From Streptomyces sp. R41 (lineage in GTDB: Bacteria > Actinomycetota > Actinomycetes > Streptomycetales > Streptomycetaceae), in assembly GCF_041053055.1 (NCBI RefSeq), contig NZ_CP163443.1:3596001-3660000 (forward strand): a stretch of DNA of 64,000 nt. The letters run 5' to 3'. The notes under the pieces are model-generated. The model saw only the letters and a program-made list of their open reading frames with translations. It was not told the DNA's origin and did not search any database. Below, piece after piece: positions 39,190 to 49,346 of this stretch (positions within the stretch are counted from its first letter, which is position 1; every line of letters starts with the position of its first letter). A program made the position numbers and the translations under genes.

Positions 39190-39456
39190 ATGCGTATTCA
39201 GGTGAGGCGCACGGGCGGATTCGCGGGCATCGAGCGGCATGCCGAGGTGAACACCTCGGGACGGCCCGACGCCCAGGAGTGGCACGCCCTGGCCGAGCAG
39301 GCGATCGCCGCCAGCCGGGGCGCGCCGCCCATCGGCGTCCCGGACGGCTTCAGCTACGAGATCACGGTGGACGGGAAGACGGTGTACGCGGCCGATCCAC
39401 GCCTGACGGAGGACCAGCGGAAGCTGATTTCGAGGGTGCTGAAGGAGGGTGCGTAA
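39190..39456 (+). CDS. Emfourin, protealysin inhibitor
   Basis: An 88-residue protein starting MRIQVRRTGGFAGIERHAEV, which matches the emfourin (M4in) family of inhibitors encoded next to protealysin-like proteases. No signal peptide. The pairing, order and short spacing with the M4 gene agree with the protease-inhibitor operon described in Serratia. It presumably keeps the protease in check inside the cell. Confidence 0.85.
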   Translation: MRIQVRRTGGFAGIERHAEVNTSGRPDAQEWHALAEQAIAASRGAPPIGVPDGFSYEITVDGKTVYAADPRLTEDQRKLISRVLKEGA

Positions 39457-39477
39457 GAACCGAGCGTGCGGGGGAGC

Positions 39478-39600
39478 GCCCTCAAGGGGCGCGGGCTGTG
39501 ACATTTGCGGCTCCGCCGTGTGGGCGCGACCAGCCACAGACGGTCGGCGGTCGCGCGATCACAGCACCACCCCACCGCTCGGGCGCCCATGAAGTAACTG
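39478..39600. repeat. Intergenic repeat-like GC hairpins
   Basis: The gap holds CTCAAGGGGCGCGGGCTGTG followed by GCGGCTCCGCCGTGTGGGCG and a stretch around GACCAGCCACAGACGGTCGG. I recognise this type as another intergenic repeat common in Streptomyces, but only one copy is in the window. Confidence 0.45.
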
Positions 39601-39655
39601 CCAGTTCACACCGCACCGTTGACTTCCGTTACCGCCGGTACGGATGATCGCGCGC

Positions 39656-40960
39656 ATGGCGACGAACCCCCTACCGCAGTTCCCGCCCGGCTTCCTCTGG
39701 GGCGTGTCCACCTCGGCCCACCAGATCGAGGGGGCCGCGGCCGAGCGCGCCCCCTCGGTATGGGACGCCTTCACGGCCGAGCCGGGCCGGATCAAGGACG
39801 GCTCCACCGCGACGGTGGCCTGCGACCACTACCACCGCTACCGCGAGGACGTGGCACTCCTCGCCGGCCTCGGAGTGGACGCATACCGCTTCTCCGTCTC
39901 CTGGCCCCGCGTGAACTCCCCCGGCGGTCTCGACTTCTACGACCGCCTGGTCGACGAGCTGTGCACCGCGGGCGTACGCCCCGTGCCGACCCTCTTCCAC
40001 TGGGACCTGCCGCTGGAGCTGGACTGGCTGAACCGGGACACGGCGGAGCGCTTCGCCGAGTACGCCGGTGTCGTCGCCGCACGCCTCGGCGACCGCGTGA
40101 AGAAGTGGATCACTCTCAACGAGCCCGCCGAGCACACCCTGCTCGGCCACGCGCTCGGCGCGCACGCCCCCGGCAAGCAGCTCCTGTTCGACGCCCTGCC
40201 GGTGGCCCACCACCAGCTCCTCGCCCACGGCCTCGGCGTACGGGCCCTGCGCGCGGCAGGAGCCACGGACATCGGGATCGCCAACTCCCACGGGCCCACC
40301 TGGGCGGCATCGCGCCGGACCGAGGACGTGGAAGCCGCCGACTTCTACGACATCCTCCTCAACCGCCTGTTCGCGGACCCGCTGCTGCTCGGCCAATATC
40401 CCGAGGGCATCGGGGAGTTGATGCCGGGAGACGTCGAGTCGGACCTGAAGATCATCGCGGAGCCGCTGGACTGGTACGGGATCAACTACTACCAGCCGAC
40501 CAAGGTGGGCGCGCCCGAGGGCGAGGAGATCGAGTTCAGCGGACTGACACTGCCCGCCGAACTTCCCTTCTCCGTACGCGAACTGGAGGGTTACCCGGTC
40601 ACCGACTTCGGCTGGCCGGTCGTACCGGAGGCGCTGACCGAGCTGCTCGTCGGCTTCCACGAGCGCTACGGGGACCGGCTCCCGCCCGTGGTCATCACCG
40701 AGAACGGCTGCTCGTACGAAGGCATCGACGACCAGGAACGGATCACCTTCCTGGACGGTCATGTCCGGGCGCTGCACCGGGCGTTGGAGCAGGGCGTGGA
40801 CGTACGCGGCTACTTCGTCTGGTCGCTGATGGACAACTTCGAGTGGGCGGAGGGGTACGCGCGCCGCTTCGGTCTCGTCCACGTCGACTACGACACGCTG
40901 GAGCGGACTCCCAAGGCGTCGTACGCGTGGCTGCGGGACGCCCTGCGGGCGCGGAGATGA
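39656..40960 (+). CDS. GH1 beta-glucosidase
   Basis: A 434-residue family 1 glycoside hydrolase that cleaves beta-glucosides such as cellobiose, probably in the cytoplasm (no signal). The acid/base glutamate is in ITLNEPAE (about E156) and the nucleophile in VVITENGCSY (about E349). TTGACT (39619-39624) and GATGAT (39643-39648), 18 bases apart, would start transcription at about 39655, so ATG 39656 could be a leaderless start; ATG 39644 is the alternative. The stop overlaps the transporter start (ATGA). Confidence 0.92.
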   Translation: MATNPLPQFPPGFLWGVSTSAHQIEGAAAERAPSVWDAFTAEPGRIKDGSTATVACDHYHRYREDVALLAGLGVDAYRFSVSWPRVNSPGGLDFYDRLVDELCTAGVRPVPTLFHWDLPLELDWLNRDTAERFAEYAGVVAARLGDRVKKWITLNEPAEHTLLGHALGAHAPGKQLLFDALPVAHHQLLAHGLGVRALRAAGATDIGIANSHGPTWAASRRTEDVEAADFYDILLNRLFADPLLLGQYPEGIGELMPGDVESDLKIIAEPLDWYGINYYQPTKVGAPEGEEIEFSGLTLPAELPFSVRELEGYPVTDFGWPVVPEALTELLVGFHERYGDRLPPVVITENGCSYEGIDDQERITFLDGHVRALHRALEQGVDVRGYFVWSLMDNFEWAEGYARRFGLVHVDYDTLERTPKASYAWLRDALRARR

Positions 40961-42216
40961 CCACCGAGGACCCCGTACGGGTGGCTGCTCTCACCGAGCC
41001 CGTCGAGCGGGTCGGCCGGGGCTGGACCTCCGCGCTCTCGCTCGCCAACGGGGCGATCTGGGTGGGCTGGTACGGCCCCCTGCAGATCCTCCTCGCCTCC
41101 CAGGCCGAGGACTTCGCGCCCGGTACCGGCATGTCGAAGGAGACGATGCTGGCGTGGGTCACGGGCGCGGGCGCGGTCGTCTCGCTGGTCGCCAACCCGC
41201 TCTTCGGCGCGCTGTCCGACCGCACGACCGCGCGCTGGGGCCGCCGTACACCGTGGATCGTGGCGGGAGCGGCCGGGGGCGCGCTGTCCCTGCTGCTCCT
41301 GGCGGGCGCGGGCGGCGTGTGGACGATGGCGGCCGGCTGGTGTCTGGTCCAGCTGACGCTGAACGCCGCCTTCGCGGCGGTCACGGCGGCCGTGCCCGAC
41401 CGGGTGCCGCGGCTCCAGCGGGGTTCCGTGGGCGGCTGGCTGGGCGCGGCGCAGATCCTGGGCGTGGTCGGCGGGACGGGCCTGGCGACGGTGGCGGGGG
41501 GTGTGGGCGGCGGATACGCGGCCTGCGCGGTGTTCACGCTCGTGGGCGTCCTGCCGTACGTACTGCGCCACCAGGACCTGCGCCTGCCCGCCTCGGCCCG
41601 CCCCGCCTGGTCCTGGCGCTCCTTCCTGGCCTCCTTCTGGCTTAGCCCGCGCCGCTACCCGGACCTCGCCTGGGCCTGGCTGACCCGCTTCCTGATCAAC
41701 CTGAGCAACGCCCTCGTACTCCTCTACCTGCTCTATTACCTGAGGGACCGGCTGCACTACGACGACCCCGAGAACGGCGTGCTGATCCTGACCGCGGTGA
41801 ACGGTGTCACGCTGCTCGCCACGGTCGTGGTGGGCGGGGTGTGGTCGGACCGGTTGGGCCGCCGCAAGCCGTTCGTGATCTGGTCGGGCATCCTGATGGC
41901 GGTGGCCACGGCGGCCCTCTCCGGCTGGCAGACCTGGCCGGGCGCGATCGTCGCGGCGGCCGTCCTGGGCATCGGCTTCGGCGTCTTCACCTCGGTCGAC
42001 TTCGCCCTGATGACGGACGTCCTGCCCAAGGCTCTGGACCGCGGCAAGGACCTCGGCGTCATCAACATCGCCAACGCCCTGCCCCAGGTCGCCGCACCCG
42101 CGCTGGCCGCGCCGATCGTGACGTATCTGGGCGGCTATCGAGTGCTGTACCTGGTGGCGGCGGTGATCGGGCTGGCGGGTGCGGTGCTGGTGGGGCGGAT
42201 CAAGGGCGTGGACTGA
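40957..42216 (+). CDS. MFS transporter, probable beta-glucoside uptake
   Basis: A 419-residue, about 12-helix MFS protein coupled to the beta-glucosidase by an ATGA overlap. The loop GALSDRTTARWGRRTPW and the second-half loop GGVWSDRLGRRKPF are duplicated MFS signatures. The operon arrangement suggests it imports the glycosides split by the GH1 enzyme. Its stop codon begins a 19-bp tandem triplication. Confidence 0.88.
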   Translation: MTTEDPVRVAALTEPVERVGRGWTSALSLANGAIWVGWYGPLQILLASQAEDFAPGTGMSKETMLAWVTGAGAVVSLVANPLFGALSDRTTARWGRRTPWIVAGAAGGALSLLLLAGAGGVWTMAAGWCLVQLTLNAAFAAVTAAVPDRVPRLQRGSVGGWLGAAQILGVVGGTGLATVAGGVGGGYAACAVFTLVGVLPYVLRHQDLRLPASARPAWSWRSFLASFWLSPRRYPDLAWAWLTRFLINLSNALVLLYLLYYLRDRLHYDDPENGVLILTAVNGVTLLATVVVGGVWSDRLGRRKPFVIWSGILMAVATAALSGWQTWPGAIVAAAVLGIGFGVFTSVDFALMTDVLPKALDRGKDLGVINIANALPQVAAPALAAPIVTYLGGYRVLYLVAAVIGLAGAVLVGRIKGVD

Positions 42217-42269
42217 GCGGCTACCTGCCGGCTGAGCGGGCGACTGCCGGCTGAGCAGCTACCTGCTTA
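42213..42269. repeat. Three 19-bp tandem repeats starting at a stop codon
   Basis: CTGAGCGGCTACCTGCCGG (42213), CTGAGCGGGCGACTGCCGG (42232) and CTGAGCAGCTACCTGCTTA (42251). The first includes the transporter stop TGA; the last overlaps the stop of the convergent SDR gene. Confidence 0.9.
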
Positions 42270-43124
42270 CAGCGCGCCCGCGTCCTGGGCTGTCCAGACC
42301 GACGGGTACAGCGGGCGGTAGCCCAATTCCCGGCGGATTCGGGCCGTGGACACGATCCCGAACCAGGGATCGGGGTCCGTGCGCTCGTACAGCGCCGACG
42401 GGATGTCGACACCGTTGAGCTGGTGCAGGTCGACGGTGGTGACGGGGGCGTCGTCCGCGATGTTGTAGATGGCGCCCGCCGCGCCCGGGGCGTACAGCAG
42501 GCGGCACAAGCCCTGCGCGACATCCGCGTGGTGGACCAGCTGGAGGCGCTGGGTGGCGGCCCAGTGCGCGGCCCAGCGCATCGACGCGGCGAGATGCGGG
42601 TCGCCTTCGCCGTAGACGAAGGCGAGACGCCCGATCCGTACATCCATGCCTCCCTCCAGGGTGAGAAGGCCCCGCTCCGCCTCCCCCTTCGACTCCGGGT
42701 ACGCGCCCCACATCTCGCCGCCGGGTACGGTCGGGTCCTCCTCGGTGAGGGGGCGGCCGCGGCCCGTTCCGTAGACGAGGTTCGTGCTGACCTGCACGAA
42801 GCGGCGTACGCCGGAGGTCACGGCCGCGCGGCCCAGCTCCAGCGCGGCGTCGCGGTTGACCGCCCAGGCCTCCTCGTCGGGTACGCCGCGGAAGGCGGCC
42901 GCGATGTTCACCACCGCGTCGGCGCCCGCGAGGGCCTTGCCGAGCGCCTCCGCGTCCCGCAGATCACCGACCGCGACCTGGGCGCCGAGGTCGGCGAGGG
43001 CGGCCGCCTTCGCCTCGTCGCGGACCAGGACCCGTACCTGGTCACCCCGGGGCGTCTGCTGCAGCAGCCGCGGTACGAAGCGGCGGCCGACCTCACCGGT
43101 GGTTCCTGTCACCAACGTCAACAT
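42267..43124 (-). CDS. NAD(P)-dependent epimerase/dehydratase, SDR
   Basis: A 285-residue extended short-chain dehydrogenase. The nucleotide-binding loop is TGTTGEVGRR at residues about 6-15, and the catalytic pair is in YPESKGEAE. ATG 43124. It is divergent from an XRE regulator across a 119-base gap and probably controlled by it. Substrate, perhaps a nucleotide sugar or small ketone, is unknown. Confidence 0.9.
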   Translation of the reverse strand: MLTLVTGTTGEVGRRFVPRLLQQTPRGDQVRVLVRDEAKAAALADLGAQVAVGDLRDAEALGKALAGADAVVNIAAAFRGVPDEEAWAVNRDAALELGRAAVTSGVRRFVQVSTNLVYGTGRGRPLTEEDPTVPGGEMWGAYPESKGEAERGLLTLEGGMDVRIGRLAFVYGEGDPHLAASMRWAAHWAATQRLQLVHHADVAQGLCRLLYAPGAAGAIYNIADDAPVTTVDLHQLNGVDIPSALYERTDPDPWFGIVSTARIRRELGYRPLYPSVWTAQDAGAL

Positions 43125-43243
43125 GATGGGTTCCTCTCGTCGGCCTTCAGCGTCTCCCCGCGCCCACGGCAGCGGGAGAGACCCGCTGATCCGGGGACTG
43201 GCAGTGCCTGGATAAGACGGGCGGGTTCGGTCAGGCTGGAGAG

Positions 43244-44086
43244 GTGAACCGAGCCGAACTCGCCGACTTCCTGCGCCGCAGCCGCGCCCGGCTGGAGCCT
43301 TCCGACGTGGGCCTCACGGCCGGGGCCCGACGCCGTACGCCGGGCCTGCGCCGCGAGGAGGTGGCGGCGCTGGCGGGCATGTCCGTGGACTACTACACCC
43401 GGCTCGAACAGTCGCGGGGGCCACGCCCGTCCCGTCAGATGCTGGGCGCGCTGGCGCGGGCGCTGCGCCTCACCGGCGACGAACGGGACCACCTCTTCCA
43501 CCTGGTGGGCGAGGAACCGCCGCGCGCCGAGAGCGCCTCGGCGCATGTCCGCCCCGGTCTGCTGCTGATCCTCGACCGGCTGCACGACGCGCCCGCGCAG
43601 GTGATGACCGACTACGGTGATGTGCTCGCGCAGAATGCGATGGCGGCGGCGCTGGTGGGCGAGGCGGATGCCGACCGCAATGTCGTACGGCGCTTCTTCA
43701 CCGAGCCGCGGGCCCGTGCCCTCTTCCCGCCCGAGGACCGCGCCGAGCACGCGCGCTCTCATGTCGCGAACCTGCGCGCGGTCACGGCGGCCCGCCCGGA
43801 TGACCCGGCCCCGGCCCGTCTGGTGGCCGAACTCCGCTCCGTGAGCGAGGAGTTCGCAGGGCTCTGGGAGTCGCACGAGGTGGCCGTGCGGCGCGCCTCG
43901 ACCAAGAGGTTTCTGCACCCCACCGTCGGGCTCCTCGACCTGGACTGCGAAATCCTTCTCAGCTCCGGCGACAACCAACTCCTGATCGTCCACACGGCCC
44001 GCCCCGGCACCGAGTCCCACGAACGCCTCCAACTGCTCCGCGTGGTGGGCCTCCAGGACATGTCACCGACAGCGGGCCGCTCCTGA
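43244..44086 (+). CDS. XRE regulator with MmyB-type ligand domain
   Basis: A 280-residue regulator. Residues about 5-75 hold the helix-turn-helix (RRTPGLRREEVAALAGMSVDYYTRLEQ), followed by the MmyB-like domain (HDAPAQVMTDYGDVLAQNAMA) that binds small hydrophobic molecules in relatives. GTG 43244 has GGAGAG close by. Divergent from the SDR gene, which is its likely target. Confidence 0.92.
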   Translation: MNRAELADFLRRSRARLEPSDVGLTAGARRRTPGLRREEVAALAGMSVDYYTRLEQSRGPRPSRQMLGALARALRLTGDERDHLFHLVGEEPPRAESASAHVRPGLLLILDRLHDAPAQVMTDYGDVLAQNAMAAALVGEADADRNVVRRFFTEPRARALFPPEDRAEHARSHVANLRAVTAARPDDPAPARLVAELRSVSEEFAGLWESHEVAVRRASTKRFLHPTVGLLDLDCEILLSSGDNQLLIVHTARPGTESHERLQLLRVVGLQDMSPTAGRS

Positions 44087-44091
44087 AGGCT

Positions 44092-44236
44092 TCCCTCCGC
44101 CCCCAGGAGCGCCCCGTCAGGGGCGCGGGGAACTGCGCGACAAGCCCCCACCCACCCGCAGAAGAAAGACAACCCAGGGGGTCTGGGGGCGGAGCCCCCA
44201 GGTACGGGACGGGTAGGGGCGGAGGGGGCGAACAAC
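44092..44236. repeat. Dispersed intergenic repeat, type A, full copy
   Basis: Contains both cores: GGGGAACTGCGCGACAAGCC (44127-44146) and CCAGGTACGGGACGGGTAGG (44198-44217), with GGGGGCGGAGCCCCC as an internal hairpin. The remaining bases up to 44516 contain no recognised gene; a weak promoter for the secreted protein presumably lies there. Confidence 0.85.
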
Positions 44237-44516
44237 CCAACCCGACACCCAACTTCGGCCACTTTTGATGACCGTTGAAGGAAAGCCCGGTCACCCCTTG
44301 CAATCGTGAGCCACCCGCGCATCAATGGAACCGCAAGTTCCGACGGACCGTCAGATACGCCGCCGCAAGGCGTCCCGCACCCCACTCGCGGACGGTCCGC
44401 GCACACATCTCCCCGCACACTCACCGGCACAGAGGTGAGAAGCCCGTGTGCCCGGACAGGGCGGCCCCGTCCCACCATCCCCACATGGCAATTCCCGTAC
44501 AAGGGAAGGGAATCCG

Positions 44517-44993
44517 ATGAGAGGCAAGCAACTCGGAATCGCCGCGGCGTTAGCCGCCGGCACCCTCGCCGCGACCGGCCTGGCCTTCGCGCCCGCCGCC
44601 GCGGCCGTCACCCCACAGACGGCCACCATCAACGCGACCTGCAGCATCGGCGGCAGCGGCGCGGCCACCCTCACCGCCACCCAGGACGGCACGGCCGCGA
44701 CCATCACCCTCAGCTCCACCGAGATCACGGCCCCGATCGACGTGGCCCAGGACTCGGTCGCCTCCACCCTGACCATGGTGAAGGCGAGCGGCGGCACCAC
44801 CGTCTTCTCCGGCACGAAGAACCCCGCCATCCCCGCGGGCGGCGGCGTCTCCGTGGGCCCGCTCGACGGCACGGTCGCCTCCGGCGACAGCCTGGAGGCA
44901 TACGGCGGCTCCCTGCAGATGGTGGTCTTCGGCATCACCATCACCTGCACGGCGGACGCACCGCAGTCCCCGGGCCCGTTCGTGTTCGACTGA
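44517..44993 (+). CDS. Small secreted protein of unknown function
   Basis: A 158-residue protein with a Sec signal (MRGKQLGIAAALAAGTLAAT ... PAAAA before VTPQ). ATG 44517 follows AAGGGAAGGG. The mature part is Thr/Ala/Gly-rich and looks all-beta, with two cysteines (NATCSIGG and TITCTAD) that could form one disulphide across the domain. No catalytic motif is seen. It may be a surface or spore-coat type beta-sandwich, but the family is not recognised. Confidence 0.8.
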   Translation: MRGKQLGIAAALAAGTLAATGLAFAPAAAAVTPQTATINATCSIGGSGAATLTATQDGTAATITLSSTEITAPIDVAQDSVASTLTMVKASGGTTVFSGTKNPAIPAGGGVSVGPLDGTVASGDSLEAYGGSLQMVVFGITITCTADAPQSPGPFVFD

Positions 44994-45057
44994 GCCCGCA
45001 TACGTGAAGACCGGTGCCGCCCGCGCGCAGCGGCACCGGTTCATGCACCGCCGAGTC

Positions 45058-45285
45058 GTCGTAGCTGTGGGCATGCGTGCCGCCAGGGGCGGCACCCGTC
45101 CCAAAGAGAGCGGCACCCCGTAAGCGCCGGGCCACGCGACCCACCCCCGACCTCAGCCCCGGTGCCGGGAGCCTTGATTGCGACGGCACCCGGCGCTGGT
45201 GGCTGTGCCCACCCGTCCCCACTCTCGGCTTCGCTCGAGCGGGGGGACCCCCATCGCCCAGCGGGACGATTGCCCACAGCAGTAG
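45058..45285. repeat. Type B repeat with nested 36-bp insertion
   Basis: TAGCTGTGGGCATGCGTGCC (45062) begins a stretch that matches 12381-12560. Within the terminal inverted repeat, between ACCCGTCCC and GCCCAGCGGGACG, this copy carries an extra 36 bases (45220-45255) reading CACTCTCGGCTTCGCTCGAG then CGGGGGGACCCCCATC. Beyond it, 45355-45385 is a run of AGCGGC hexamers. No gene is seen in 44994-45407. Confidence 0.85.
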
Positions 45286-45407
45286 CGGCAGGTGTGCAAC
45301 CTGCCAGGCGAACCCACAGCGGTAGCGGCAGCGGCGGCCCCACGGACTCCGACGTCAGCGGCAGCGGCAGCGGCAGCGGCACGATTTGCCCGCTGCCAGG
45401 CGGAGGG

Positions 45408-47050
<1,643 letters not shown>

Positions 47051-47097
47051 GGTCTCTCCAGCGGTCCGGGGGCGTCGTCAGAGCGTCACGGGCGCGC

Positions 47098-47135
47098 GTT
47101 TCCGGTTGTGCACACACGCGTTTCCGGCGTGTTTC
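47098..47135 (-). promoter_or_regulatory. GlnR-like box upstream of amtB
   Basis: On the minus strand the pentamers GAAAC (47135-47131), GAAAC (47124-47120), GTGCA (47113-47109) and GAAAC (47102-47098) are exactly 11 bases apart. This is the phasing of GlnR boxes (GTnAC-n6-GAAAC repeated). The centre is about 66 bases before the amtB start. Confidence 0.6.
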
Positions 47136-47238
47136 GTGTTGCGTGGGGGTTTCCGGAACCTCACGGCGCACGGCCGGGGCGCACGGCCGGGGCGCACGGC
47201 GTGCGGCGGGGGCTTGTGGATCAGGGACAATGGGCGCC

Positions 47239-48189
47239 ATGAGCGTTCGTACCCCGTCATCCAAGCCGTCCGAGGCCCCCCACCGCGCCGGCTTCGCCTG
47301 CTTCGTGGGCCGCCCCAACGCGGGCAAGTCCACCCTTACGAATGCTCTGGTCGGCCAGAAGGTGGCGATCACCGCGAACCAGCCGCAGACGACGCGGCAC
47401 ACGGTACGGGGCATCGTGCACCGGCCCGACGCCCAGCTGATCCTGGTGGACACCCCGGGGCTGCACAAGCCGCGCACGCTCCTCGGCGAGCGGCTCAACG
47501 ACATCGTGCGGACCACCTGGGCCGAGGTCGACGTCATCGGCTTCTGTCTGCCGGCCAATGAGAAGCTCGGCCCCGGCGACCGTTTCATCGCGAAGGAACT
47601 GGCGTCCATCAAGAAGACGCCGAAGATCGCGATCGTCACGAAGACCGACCTCGTGGACAGCAAGACGCTCGCCGAGCAGCTCATCGCCATCGACCAGCTC
47701 GGCAAGGAGCTCGGCTTCGAGTGGGCGGAGATCGTGCCGGTGTCGGCGGTCGGCGACAAGCAGGTGGGCCTGCTGGCCGACCTGATCGTGCCGCTGCTGC
47801 CGGAGGGCCCGGCCCTCTACCCCGAGGGTGATCTCACCGACGAGCCCGAGCAGGTCATGATCGCCGAGCTGATCCGCGAAGCCGCCCTTGAGGGCGTGCG
47901 CGACGAGCTGCCGCACTCCATCGCCGTGGTCGTCGAGGAGATGCTGCCGCGCGAGGACCGGCCCGCCGACAAGCCCCTCCTCGACATCCACGCCTTCGTC
48001 TACATCGAGCGGCCCAGTCAGAAGGGCATCATCATCGGCCCCAAGGGCAAGCGCCTGAAGGAGGTCGGCATCAAGTCCCGCAAGCAGATCGAGGCGTTGC
48101 TGGGTACGCCGGTCTTCCTGGACCTGCATGTGAAGGTCGCCAAGGACTGGCAGCGGGATCCTCGGCAGTTGCGGAAGCTGGGGTTCTGA
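47239..48189 (+). CDS. era: GTPase Era
   Basis: A 316-residue GTPase that binds 16S rRNA and helps 30S maturation. G1 is GRPNAGKST, G3 DTPGLHK, G4 TKTD, and the C-terminal KH domain has IIIGPKGKRLKEVG. ATG 47239 is used; an ATG nine bases earlier is possible. It lies on the plus strand while its customary partners (CorC-type gene, ybeY, phoH, recO) are all on the minus strand. Confidence 0.97.
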   Translation: MSVRTPSSKPSEAPHRAGFACFVGRPNAGKSTLTNALVGQKVAITANQPQTTRHTVRGIVHRPDAQLILVDTPGLHKPRTLLGERLNDIVRTTWAEVDVIGFCLPANEKLGPGDRFIAKELASIKKTPKIAIVTKTDLVDSKTLAEQLIAIDQLGKELGFEWAEIVPVSAVGDKQVGLLADLIVPLLPEGPALYPEGDLTDEPEQVMIAELIREAALEGVRDELPHSIAVVVEEMLPREDRPADKPLLDIHAFVYIERPSQKGIIIGPKGKRLKEVGIKSRKQIEALLGTPVFLDLHVKVAKDWQRDPRQLRKLGF

Positions 48190-48252
48190 TCCCTGGGGGC
48201 TCCGCACCCGGACCCGGACCTCTGTCAGTGGGCCTCCCTACACTTCCCGCCC

Positions 48253-48801
48253 ATGACCTACGCGGAAGAGCACGTACACCCGGAACCCCCCGTCGCCGGC
48301 GACGAGACCGCCACTCTGCTCGGCTCGCTGGAGCGGCAGCGCGCGACCCTGGCCTGGAAGTGCGGGGGACTGGACACGGCCGGCCTGACGGCGACGGTCG
48401 GAGCTTCGTCGATCACCCTGGGCGGGCTGCTCAAGCATCTGGCCCATGTCGAGGACGACTACTTCGCCGGGCGGCTGTTCGATCGGCAGCCCAGTCCCCC
48501 GTTCGACACGGCGGACTGGGACAACGACCCCGAGTGGGACTGGCACTCGGCCGCCGACGACACCCCCGACCAGCTCTACGCCCTGTGGCGGGACGCCGTG
48601 GCCCGTTCCCGCACCCTGGTCGCGCAGGCACTGACCGAGGGCGGCCTGGACCGCCTCGCCGACCGCCGCTGGCCCGACGGCCGCGCCCCCAGCCTGCGCC
48701 GCATCCTCATCGACATGATCGAGGAGTACGCACGCCACACCGGCCACGCCGACCTGATCAGGGAATCGGTGGACGGCTTGGTGGGCGAGGACCCCGTTTA
48801 G
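48253..48801 (+). CDS. DinB-family protein
   Basis: A 182-residue four-helix protein of the DinB/DUF664 group. Putative metal ligands are the histidines of LLKHLAHVEDDY and EEYARHTGHADLIRE. Family members include mycothiol-dependent transferases in actinobacteria, so a thiol transferase role is plausible but not shown. It follows era by 63 bases on the same strand. Confidence 0.85.
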   Translation: MTYAEEHVHPEPPVAGDETATLLGSLERQRATLAWKCGGLDTAGLTATVGASSITLGGLLKHLAHVEDDYFAGRLFDRQPSPPFDTADWDNDPEWDWHSAADDTPDQLYALWRDAVARSRTLVAQALTEGGLDRLADRRWPDGRAPSLRRILIDMIEEYARHTGHADLIRESVDGLVGEDPV

Positions 48802-48821
48802 CCCGTCCGGCGTTCGAGGAC

Positions 48822-48905
48822 GAGCGCGTCAGCGCGACACGGGGGGACTGGGGGGCGAAGCCCCCCAGGTACGGGACGGGTAGGCGCGGAAGGGGCGAAA
48901 AACCC
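48822..48905. repeat. Dispersed intergenic repeat, type A (half copy)
   Basis: Carries CCAGGTACGGGACGGGTAGG (48865-48884), the second core, and GGGGGGCGAAGCCCCCC as a hairpin, but lacks the first core. It separates the convergent DinB and deaminase-like genes. Confidence 0.8.
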
Positions 48906-48910
48906 GTGGC

Positions 48911-49264
48911 TCAGCCCGCGCTGACCACGGCGCGCACCGCCCCGTCGGGCCCCGCGAGGAGCACCGACGTATCGGCCCCGCCGAGGTCCCGCACCGCGGC
49001 CCGATCCTCCGCGGACACGGCCTCCGTCTCGGACACCACAGCCGCCGCTTCCAAAGACTTCGCCCCCGAAGCGACCGCCATGGCCACGGCGGTCTGGAGG
49101 GCACTCAGCCGCAGGGAGGGCAGAGCCACCGTCCCGGCGACATACGTACGGCCCGTCTCGTCCCGTACGGCCGCCCCCTCGGGCACACCATTGCGGGCCC
49201 GCGCGGAACGGGCCAGGGTCACGATCTTGCGGTCCTCGGGGTCGAGCGCGCTGCTGTCGGTCAT
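48911..49264 (-). CDS. Degenerate cytidine deaminase-like protein
   Basis: A 117-residue protein in the genomic position of the cytidine deaminase next to era. The length and order of blocks (RNGVPEGAAVRDETGRTYVAG, then SLRLSALQTAVAMAVA) fit the CDA fold. The zinc motif H/C-A-E is replaced by ALQTA and no P-C-x2-C pair exists; the protein has no cysteine or histidine at all. It cannot be a zinc deaminase and is probably a binding or structural pseudoenzyme. Confidence 0.8.
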   Translation of the reverse strand: MTDSSALDPEDRKIVTLARSARARNGVPEGAAVRDETGRTYVAGTVALPSLRLSALQTAVAMAVASGAKSLEAAAVVSETEAVSAEDRAAVRDLGGADTSVLLAGPDGAVRAVVSAG

Positions 49265-49302
49265 GCCCTGAGCATACGAAGGTCCGGTACGCCGCTACGC
49301 GA

Positions 49303-49346
49303 CTACCCCGCCACCAGTACGCGGCTACCCCGCCACCGGATACATC
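49303..49346. repeat. 22-bp tandem duplication at a stop codon
   Basis: CTACCCCGCCACC occurs at 49303 and 49325. The right copy is the stop and last codons of the XRE gene; the left copy is beyond the stop. A shorter CTACGCGA precedes them at 49295. Confidence 0.8.

Noticed and set aside
45355..45385. AGCGGC hexamer run near glnK as a coding repeat
   Set aside because: No gene-like frame spans it; it lies beyond the glnK stop in a repeat-rich gap.
47140..47220. Short GC tandem (GGGGCGCACGGCC about 2.5 copies) before era as a regulatory site
   Set aside because: Too simple and too few copies to support a function; noted only as local low-complexity sequence.
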